Source: Gammaproteobacteria bacterium (GTDB taxonomy: Bacteria > Pseudomonadota > Gammaproteobacteria > GRL18). From it: DNA of 64,000 nt. The stretch lies in NCBI GenBank assembly GCA_026994225.1, contig JALWRI010000088.1, forward strand, positions 101,395 to 165,394, given 5' to 3'. Both the position numbers and the translations under genes were made by a program. Shown one piece after another: positions 57,125-64,000 of the stretch (positions are counted from its first letter, which is position 1; each line of letters opens with the position of its first letter). Under the pieces are notes generated by a model. The model did no database searches and was not told the DNA's origin. It saw only the letters and a program-made list of their open reading frames with translations.

Positions 57125-58726
57125 TTAGGTGAAATTATGCGGTGTGAGAACGGTATCATATCGACTATCTTCTACAGTAGAAGAATAATCTAGGGTATAG
57201 TGTAAACCTCGGCTTTCTTTACGTTGTTGCGCTGATTGAATAATTAAATCAGCAACGGTTGCCAAGTTACGAAGTTCTAATAAATCACTGGTAATATAAA
57301 AATTACCATAATAGTCGTCAATTTCATGGAGTAATAAATCAATCCGTCGTTTTGCTCTAGCCAGGCGTTTATTAGTACGAACTATACCGACATAATCCCA
57401 CATAAATCGGCGTAATTCATCCCAGTTATGACTTACTACAACCTCCTCATCGGAATCGGTTACTCTGCTTGCATCCCAAGAAGGAATAATATGCTCAGTA
57501 GTATTAAGATGCAGATGTTGTAAAATGTGTTCAGCAGCCGTTTTTGCAAAGACCAGACATTCTAAAATGGAATTACTTGCCATACGGTTCGCACCATGTA
57601 AGCCACTAAAAGCTGTTTCACCAATAGCATATAAATATTGAATATCTGTTTGTGCATGTAAATCACTCATAATACCACCACAAGTATAATGAGCGGCTGG
57701 CACAACAGGAATAGCTTCTTGAGTAATATCAAAACCAAAGGTTAAACAGCGTTGGTAAATATTAGGAAAATGTTTTTGAATAAAGGCTTTACCTTTAAAA
57801 CTAATATCCAGCAAGACATTACTACTACCTAAACGTTTCATTTCATGATCAATAGCCCGTGCGACAATATCCCGGGGAGCGAGTTCTGCACGGGGATCAA
57901 ATTTAGACATAAAAGGACTACCATCGGGTAATAGTAATTTTCCTCCTTCCCCTCGTACCGCTTCACTAATTAAAAAAGATTTGGCTTTAGGATGATATAA
58001 GCAGGTGGGGTGAAACTGATTAAACTCCATATTTGCTACCCGACATCCTGCTCGCCATGCCATAGCAATGCCATCGCCAGTAGAGGTATCTGGATTACTG
58101 GTATAGAGATAGACTTTACTTGCCCCTCCTGTTGCTAGTACTGTACAGCGTGCTTGAAAGGTAATGATGGTATCATTATTGGTATTGAGAATATAGGCAC
58201 CAATACAATAATTAGGGGTATCTTGTCGTTTATATAATTTATGGGATGTGATTAAATCAATGGCAATATGCTGTTCAAATACGTGAATATGGGGATGTTG
58301 ACGTACCTTTTTTTCTAAATTGCTTTCAACTTCTTTGCCTGTTGTATCGGCAGCATGAATTACTCGCCGATGACTATGTCCCCCTTCTTTGGTCAAGTGA
58401 TAAGGAAAATCATGTTCAGCGACAGAAAAAGCAACGCCTTGTTCAATTAACCAGTGAATAGCTGATTTTCCTTTTTTTACTACATGTGCAACGGTATCAG
58501 AATGACATAAGCCTGCGCCGGCAATACGTGTATCTTCAATGTGTGAAGCCAGGGTATCTTTTTTATCTAATACAGCGGCTATCCCTCCTTGTGCATAAAA
58601 AGTAGACCCTTCTGATAATTGTGATTTAGCAATGATGGCAACATGCAAGTGATCTGCTAAATGTAATGCACAGGTCAGACCGGCAACACCACTGCCAATA
58701 ATTAACACATCATAGTTTGTTTGCAT
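57125..58726 (-). CDS. nadB: L-aspartate oxidase
   Basis: First step of de novo NAD synthesis: oxidises aspartate to iminoaspartate with FAD. The family is paralogous to SdhA: IIGSGVAGL at the N-terminus, TFYAQGGIAAV, FHPTCLY, SEAVRGEGG and the late HGANRMASNSILE. The start is set at 58726 (MQTNYDVLIIG), giving 533 residues. The frame upstream to 58801 overlaps hrpA and adds an implausible leader. The iron-sulfur quinolinate synthase gene is not in view. Confidence 0.95.
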   Translation of the reverse strand: MQTNYDVLIIGSGVAGLTCALHLADHLHVAIIAKSQLSEGSTFYAQGGIAAVLDKKDTLASHIEDTRIAGAGLCHSDTVAHVVKKGKSAIHWLIEQGVAFSVAEHDFPYHLTKEGGHSHRRVIHAADTTGKEVESNLEKKVRQHPHIHVFEQHIAIDLITSHKLYKRQDTPNYCIGAYILNTNNDTIITFQARCTVLATGGASKVYLYTSNPDTSTGDGIAMAWRAGCRVANMEFNQFHPTCLYHPKAKSFLISEAVRGEGGKLLLPDGSPFMSKFDPRAELAPRDIVARAIDHEMKRLGSSNVLLDISFKGKAFIQKHFPNIYQRCLTFGFDITQEAIPVVPAAHYTCGGIMSDLHAQTDIQYLYAIGETAFSGLHGANRMASNSILECLVFAKTAAEHILQHLHLNTTEHIIPSWDASRVTDSDEEVVVSHNWDELRRFMWDYVGIVRTNKRLARAKRRIDLLLHEIDDYYGNFYITSDLLELRNLATVADLIIQSAQQRKESRGLHYTLDYSSTVEDSRYDTVLTPHNFT

Positions 58727-58779
58727 AGAAAAGCACTTTGGACGATAACGATAATAAAGAAATAAACCAGATAGTGTAG

Positions 58780-61700
58780 CTAGCTTGTTAGTTTTTGCCA
58801 AGCATTTTTCAAACGTTTGACAGATACTGGAGCGAGAGTTTTCATCGGTTGTGCAAAGAGAGCCAGCCGTAATTCTTCTAATTGCCAGCGGTAAGTGTGT
58901 AAATCTTTTTGTTTTTCAGGATATTGAGTATGATACTGCCAAAAATTATCCCATAATAGTTGAAATTCAGTTAGTAATTGTTTTTCACGTTGTGGATTAT
59001 GTTGTAGTTTTTCTATACGCAGTAATATTCCTTGAAAATAATCATTAAATCGTTGGAGCGTAATATAAGGGGTCTTGGTAATAAATTGAGGATGAATTAA
59101 ATGTTCAAGTTGGCTATTTATATCTTGTTTAGAGGCACTTGCAGGGAGTGATTTAGCCAGTTGCATAATCTGCGGGTAATGTTGGCTGGCGGTAAATAAT
59201 TTTTGGCATAAGCTATTTGCATCTTTGATGAGCTGTTTCTCTCCTTGTTGTAAGCGTTGCATAAATAGCGGTTGTTGGTAAATAGCGTGATCGGTTTTAA
59301 AACTAAAATCAATAATATTATGCAATATATCTTCTGTAAGTTGCTTGCATGGTAACACTTGGGAAAAGGCCAGGCAAATATCCTGAATATGTAATATATT
59401 TTTACGTAAATAGGTGTATTTTTTACCTAAATGTAAAATAAATAATCGGCGTAGTCCTTTTTTCATATTTTGTTGTGCAAGTTTTTTTTGACTAAATAAA
59501 CGAATAGCAACACTGTTTTGCATATCTTGTAAAGCAGGGTAAGCGGTTAGTTGTATCGACTGTTTTTGTTGTTGCTGTGTATAATGAAATAACTCAGGCA
59601 GATCACCAAAATTCCATTGTGTAATGTTTTCTTGTTCGATACTGTTTTTTGCAGTACGAGCGATATTTTGTGCCTGGTTAAAATAATGTTGTTGTAAGTC
59701 ATGGAGATTGCGACTGCTATCTATTTCTATTCCTTTACTGTCGAGTAAACGAAAATTCATACGCAAGTGTGTTGCAAGACTATCTTCTTGCCAGGCAGTC
59801 AGTGGAATAGTGATGCCTTTATCCTGATAGATATAGTCAGATAAGGTTTGTATTAAAGCAATATTATTATCGGGGGTAGTATGAGATAAAAAATGTGTAA
59901 TATAGTCAGGTACTGGTACGAAATGTCGGCGTAAAGATTTATTTAAACCTTTTAATAAGGTTGTCAGTTTTTCACGGATTAAACCAGGAACAAGCCAATC
60001 CCCATAATGTTGAGGTAATTGTGCTAAAACACTTAAGGGAATATGTGCGGTAATACCGTCTAAGGGATGTCCTGGAGAAAAATGATATTCTAAAGGAATA
60101 TCAATATGCATACCATGTTGCGTGTAATGTAAATAATTGGGGTAGAGTTCATCAGTAACGGTGGTTGCTTGATGTTGCATCAATGCTTTTTCATTTAGAA
60201 ATAATAATCGGGGCGTTTCTTTTTCTATACTTTTACGCCACTTTTCAAAGTTTGCACCACTGTATATCTTATCGGGGATAAGGGGGTCAAAAAAAGCATA
60301 TAAGGTTTCCTCATTGACTAAAATATCAGGACGGCGAGATTTATGTTCTAAAACACTAATTTTAGAGATAAGTTGTTTATTATGCTGAAAAAAGGGTGCA
60401 TTACTGTGATAATTTTGATGAATTAAGGCTTCCCGAATAAATAACTCTCTTGCTTCTGTTGGTGCAATAGGGCCATAATTAATTTTACGTTTACTTTGAA
60501 TAGTGAGTCCATATAAGGTTAAGCGTTCAAAGGCACTCACTTGTGCTGCTTTTGCATCCCAAAAAGGTTCAAAATAATGATGTTGTAATAAAGGTTGAGC
60601 GAGACGAATTAACCATTGCGGATCAATTTTAGCGACACAACGAGCATACAAGCGAGAAGTTGCCACCATTTCGGCTGCCATAATCCATTTAGGGTATTTA
60701 ACTCCTGATCCAGGAAAAATAACGAGTTTGGTATTGCGTGTTCCCAAGTATTCTTTATCTTTACTGCGATGAGCAATATTACTGAGTAAACCAGTCAGTA
60801 AGGATTGATGAATGGCATCATAACTGGCCGCTTGTGTATTAAACTGTAGAGATAATTCTTGGCAAAGTAAATAGAGTTGTTGATGAATATCTCGCCATTC
60901 TTGTAAGCGGTTAAAGGATAAGTAATGTTCCTGGCAATATTTGCGTAGTTTTCTATGCGATAAGTGTTTACGTTGTTCGCTAATATCTTGCCAAAGTTTT
61001 AAATAACTAAGAAAATCTGAGTTGTTATCCTGATATTTTTGTTGCTTTTGATCGGCAGCTTGTTGTTGATCTAAAGGTCTTTCACGAGGATCTTGAATAC
61101 TCAGAGCAGAAGCAATAATTAATACTTCTTGCAAAGATGCAAATTGATCTGCTGCAATTAACATGCGACTAATGCGGGGGTCTAATGGAAATTTTCCCAG
61201 CTTTTTACCTATTGGAGTAAGGTAAATACGGTGCTGGTTTTGGTTTTTCTTCAATGCACCAAGTTCTTCTAATAAACGATAGGCATCATTGATTTGTTTA
61301 TTTTCAGGGGCTTGTAAAAAAGAAAATTTTTTCACATCGCCAAGTTTTAATGCCTGCATCTGTAAAATAACCTGGGCTAAATTAGTGCGTAATATTTCTG
61401 GATCAGTAAATGCGGGACGTTGCTTAAAATCATCTTCATCATATAAGCGAATACAAATTCCTTCAGTAATACGTCCACAACGTCCACTACGTTGATTTGC
61501 TGAGGCTTGGGATATTTTTTCTATAGGTAAACGTTGTACTTTGCTACGTGTGCTATAACGACTAATGCGAGCATAACCGCTATCAATAACATAACGTATC
61601 CCAGGAACAGTAAGCGATGTTTCTGCAATATTGGTAGATAGAATAATACGTCGTCCAGTATGGGAATGAAAAATTTGTTGTTGTTGCGATGTAGACAAGC

Positions 61701-62673
61701 GTGAAAATAACGGTAAAATTTCAGTATGTGCCGGGTGATGTTTACGTAATTCTTCGCTGATTTCACGTATTTCCCGTTCACTACTGAGAAATATTAAAAT
61801 ATCTCCAGGCAGTTCAAGAGAAAGTTCATCGACAGCATGTATGATAGCATCATGGAGATCGCTGTTTTGCGTTTTATCTGCACTTTGGTAAGGGCGATAA
61901 CGAATTTCGACAGGATAGGTTCTGCCTGAAACCGTGATAATCGGGGCATTATCAAAAAAATGTGAAAATTTTTCAGTATCAATGGTGGCAGAAGTAATAA
62001 TGACTTTTAATTCTGGGCGTTTAGGTAAAATACGTTTAATATACCCTAATAAAAAATCAATATTTAGGCTACGTTCGTGGGCTTCGTCTATAATTAAAGT
62101 ATCATAGTGTTGTAAATAATGATCATGTTGAATTTCTGCTAATAAAATACCATCTGTCATTACTTTTACGTAGGTATTACTAGCACTTTTATCCTGAAAA
62201 CGAATTTTATACCCTATCGCTGTTCCTAAGGGGATATTAAGTTCTTCTGCAATACGATTTGCAACACTACGAGCGGCAATACGGCGAGGTTGAGTATGTG
62301 CAATTTGTCCAAAAACACCACGTTGTAAGGATAAGCAAATTTGAGGAAGCTGCGTAGTTTTACCTGAACCGGTTTCTCCAGCAATAATAATAACTGAATG
62401 TTGTGCAATAGCATGTTGAATGTGCGATAATTTTTGAATAACCGGTAATGTATTGTTAAAGTTGGGTTGTGGGAGATTTTGAGCCCGTCTTTGTGCTATT
62501 TGTACGGACTGCGTAATATCTTGTTGTAATTGTTTAAGGGTTTGCTTGGGATGGGGTGATTTTTTTATATTTTGTTGTAATTGTTGCAAACGCTGTCTAA
62601 AGTGGTATCTTTTCGATACCATACAATAGGGTATTTGAGAAAAAAGTGATTTTATCTGTTGTGATATAGTCAT
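58780..62673 (-). CDS. hrpA: ATP-dependent RNA helicase HrpA (DEAH box)
   Basis: Large DEAH-box helicase of 1297 residues, the length of E. coli HrpA, with roles in RNA processing and mRNA turnover. It has Walker A GETGSGKTTQ (99-108) and DEAH at 196-199. Motif III SAT and motif VI QRSGRCGR are present. The helicase-associated and OB-fold domains follow, and a long C-terminal DUF3418-type region occupies the last 600 residues. There is no obvious ribosome site at the first ATG; an internal Met at residue 18 is possible. It is divergent from the cNMP-binding gene. Confidence 0.95.
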   Translation of the reverse strand: MTISQQIKSLFSQIPYCMVSKRYHFRQRLQQLQQNIKKSPHPKQTLKQLQQDITQSVQIAQRRAQNLPQPNFNNTLPVIQKLSHIQHAIAQHSVIIIAGETGSGKTTQLPQICLSLQRGVFGQIAHTQPRRIAARSVANRIAEELNIPLGTAIGYKIRFQDKSASNTYVKVMTDGILLAEIQHDHYLQHYDTLIIDEAHERSLNIDFLLGYIKRILPKRPELKVIITSATIDTEKFSHFFDNAPIITVSGRTYPVEIRYRPYQSADKTQNSDLHDAIIHAVDELSLELPGDILIFLSSEREIREISEELRKHHPAHTEILPLFSRLSTSQQQQIFHSHTGRRIILSTNIAETSLTVPGIRYVIDSGYARISRYSTRSKVQRLPIEKISQASANQRSGRCGRITEGICIRLYDEDDFKQRPAFTDPEILRTNLAQVILQMQALKLGDVKKFSFLQAPENKQINDAYRLLEELGALKKNQNQHRIYLTPIGKKLGKFPLDPRISRMLIAADQFASLQEVLIIASALSIQDPRERPLDQQQAADQKQQKYQDNNSDFLSYLKLWQDISEQRKHLSHRKLRKYCQEHYLSFNRLQEWRDIHQQLYLLCQELSLQFNTQAASYDAIHQSLLTGLLSNIAHRSKDKEYLGTRNTKLVIFPGSGVKYPKWIMAAEMVATSRLYARCVAKIDPQWLIRLAQPLLQHHYFEPFWDAKAAQVSAFERLTLYGLTIQSKRKINYGPIAPTEARELFIREALIHQNYHSNAPFFQHNKQLISKISVLEHKSRRPDILVNEETLYAFFDPLIPDKIYSGANFEKWRKSIEKETPRLLFLNEKALMQHQATTVTDELYPNYLHYTQHGMHIDIPLEYHFSPGHPLDGITAHIPLSVLAQLPQHYGDWLVPGLIREKLTTLLKGLNKSLRRHFVPVPDYITHFLSHTTPDNNIALIQTLSDYIYQDKGITIPLTAWQEDSLATHLRMNFRLLDSKGIEIDSSRNLHDLQQHYFNQAQNIARTAKNSIEQENITQWNFGDLPELFHYTQQQQKQSIQLTAYPALQDMQNSVAIRLFSQKKLAQQNMKKGLRRLFILHLGKKYTYLRKNILHIQDICLAFSQVLPCKQLTEDILHNIIDFSFKTDHAIYQQPLFMQRLQQGEKQLIKDANSLCQKLFTASQHYPQIMQLAKSLPASASKQDINSQLEHLIHPQFITKTPYITLQRFNDYFQGILLRIEKLQHNPQREKQLLTEFQLLWDNFWQYHTQYPEKQKDLHTYRWQLEELRLALFAQPMKTLAPVSVKRLKNAWQKLTS

Positions 62674-62899
62674 TATAAATTTTTAAAAGGATGTAAGGTA
62701 AAAAATACTAGATTAGTAAAGAATAATAATAACTGATGTTATACAGTAAGCTAATGCATTACGAATAGACGGTTTTTCCTGCTAGAGTAAAAAAAGCAGC
62801 CAGTGGAAAACATCAGAATAAAATATAATTTTATTACCATTGAGTAAGTAGTAATAATTATAATCTCTCTGCTCAAGATATGCGAATTTGGGGATCAAA

Positions 62900-64000
62900 A
62901 TGGCCATAGTAAATGTTGATATAAATAAAGTAAAAAAATTGATACCTCTGGATGCACTCAGTTTGGATAAAGTGCAGAATGTAATAGAAAATTCCTCTGT
63001 GCAACGAATTAAAAATGGTCGGGTGTTGTTTAAACAAGGAGATAAAGACCGTTGGACGGTATATGTGCTAGAAGGTGAGGTATATTTAAAGCGTGATGAT
63101 GAGATTATCCAAACTATTGTTGCTGGAACATCCGATGGCAGGCAGGCATTATGCAATGAAAAGCCTCGTCCTGCAACGGCTAGTGCAAAAGGTGATATTA
63201 CCGTATTAATCATTGATACCGAGTTATTGTCGATATTATTAAATTATAGTACCAGTACTACCTCTAGCTATGCAGTAGAAGAAATCGAAGATGATGATGA
63301 TTGGATGTCCCGTTTTCTTAGCTCCAAAGCCTTTTATCAGTTACCAGCCAGTAATATTCAATCATTAATGATGCGTTTAGAAGAAGTACCAGTAAAAAAA
63401 GGAGAAATTATTGTACGGCAAGGGGATAAAGATGAGAGCTTTTATATAATACAACAAGGTACGTGTTTGGTAACACGTAAAAATACCCCTCAAAGCCGTT
63501 CTATATTATTGGCAGAATTACACTATGGTGATAGTTTTGGAGAAGAAGCCCTGATTACGGATGGTGAACGTAGTGCCACAGTTTCTATGAAAACTGAAGG
63601 TATCGTGATGCGTTTAGGTAAAAAAGATTTTTTGGATTTATTAGTTAAACCGTTGCAAAAATATATTGATGCCAAAGAAATAGAAACACTCAAAGACGAA
63701 GGTGCTGTCTTTATTGATGTGAGAACCCCAAAAGAATATAGTGAATTTACGCTTCCTGGCAGTATTAATATCCCTTTATTATTACTACGTAAAGAATTAG
63801 ATAAATTTCGTTTGGATAAACGTTATATTGTATTTTGTGATAATGGAAGCCGTAGTGGTGTTGCTTCTTTTTTATTAGTACAGCAGGGGTTTAATGTTTT
63901 TATTTTGCAAGGGGGGGTTGAAAAGCTCAAAACAGAAAGTCTGAAAAAGCAAGCTAAAAGCAGTGATGATAAGCAACTCGATGCATTAAATGCATTATAT
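62900..64000 (+). CDS. Double cyclic-nucleotide-binding domain protein fused to rhodanese, 3' truncated
   Basis: The frame opens at ATG 62900 (MAIVNVDINKVKKL, with GGGGAT upstream) and stays open through the last base, so it continues beyond the window. At least 367 residues are visible. A first cNMP-like domain (about 20-115) is degenerate: the GE of the phosphate cassette is missing, but PRPATASA remains. A second domain (about 140-250) has the cassette FGEEALITDGERSATVS. A rhodanese domain (about 258-345) shows VFIDVRTPKEYSEFTLPGS and the active-site loop CDNGSRS with nucleophile C313. The combination suggests a nucleotide-gated sulfur-transfer or redox sensor. No DNA-binding helix-turn-helix is seen so far. 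Confidence 0.85.
   Translation, partial: MAIVNVDINKVKKLIPLDALSLDKVQNVIENSSVQRIKNGRVLFKQGDKDRWTVYVLEGEVYLKRDDEIIQTIVAGTSDGRQALCNEKPRPATASAKGDITVLIIDTELLSILLNYSTSTTSSYAVEEIEDDDDWMSRFLSSKAFYQLPASNIQSLMMRLEEVPVKKGEIIVRQGDKDESFYIIQQGTCLVTRKNTPQSRSILLAELHYGDSFGEEALITDGERSATVSMKTEGIVMRLGKKDFLDLLVKPLQKYIDAKEIETLKDEGAVFIDVRTPKEYSEFTLPGSINIPLLLLRKELDKFRLDKRYIVFCDNGSRSGVASFLLVQQGFNVFILQGGVEKLKTESLKKQAKSSDDKQLDALNALY

Noticed and set aside
62782..63213. 143-residue minus-strand frame
   Set aside because: It lies opposite the start of the plus-strand cNMP-binding/rhodanese gene, which has clear domain motifs and a ribosome site. The minus frame has none.
1..64000. CRISPR arrays, rRNA genes, prophage or integrase-tRNA junctions
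   Set aside because: I looked for spaced direct repeats, rRNA-like sequence and integrase genes next to the tRNA-Asp and saw none.

Overview
The window is chromosomal DNA of an AT-rich gammaproteobacterium. This placement rests on gene content and order: exbB-exbD-lpxK-ycaR-kdsB, dksA, sdhCDAB-sdhE-ygfX, nadB, ygfZ, hrpA, an oxaloacetate decarboxylase Na+ pump (oadGAB) and a type IV pilus minor-pilin/pilY1/pilE cluster. A DUF2818-type gene after nuoN and the 'LHIP.V.V.G..Y' style of one secreted protein suggest a Thiotrichales- or Methylococcales-like lineage, but that is inference. Nothing looks like a prophage, an integrative element or a CRISPR array. The accessory signal consists of decayed IS200/IS605-like ends and small gene relics in intergenic gaps.

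Layout. 1-9.8 kb: the membrane half of respiratory complex I (3' part of nuoG, then nuoHIJKLMN) plus a DUF2818 membrane protein. 10.2-17.5 kb: type IV pilus minor pilins fimT-pilV-pilW-pilX, a large pilY1 with a duplicated inserted domain, and pilE. 17.5-18.5 kb, minus strand: a YigB-like HAD phosphatase and tRNA-Asp with a recognisable promoter. 18.6-22.1 kb: exbB-exbD-lpxK-ycaR-kdsB and convergent dksA. 22.4-32.8 kb is a mosaic: dihaem cytochrome c peroxidase, a coiled-coil/SPOR membrane protein, a periplasmic M16 peptidase, a glycine-zipper lipoprotein, a CheZ-like protein, a lone GspF/PilC-like protein and a lone nrdB. Hairpin relics and gene fragments lie between these genes. 32.9-41.1 kb: an orphan TpsB transporter, gnd-zwf (pentose phosphate pathway) and oadGAB. 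41.1-52 kb: a trmO relic, a zinc-ribbon protein, then a signalling and polyphosphate block. That block holds CYTH-CHAD, a ParA ATPase, GAF, GAF-HD-GYP, a diguanylate cyclase, a hybrid histidine kinase, a secreted protein and an HDOD protein. 52-58.7 kb: ygfZ, the succinate dehydrogenase operon with its flavinylation factor sdhE, ygfX and nadB. 58.8-64 kb: hrpA and a divergent, 3'-truncated double-cNMP-binding/rhodanese protein.

How it fits together. Complex I, succinate dehydrogenase and the Na+-translocating decarboxylase describe an aerobic, ion-gradient-driven metabolism. gnd/zwf supplies NADPH. The pilus cluster and the c-di-GMP genes (a GGDEF with an intact I-site and an HD-GYP) point to regulated surface behaviour. 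The most suggestive system is the translationally overlapping CHAD-ParA pair, which could position polyphosphate granules and sits directly upstream of the paired GAF and GAF-HD-GYP proteins.
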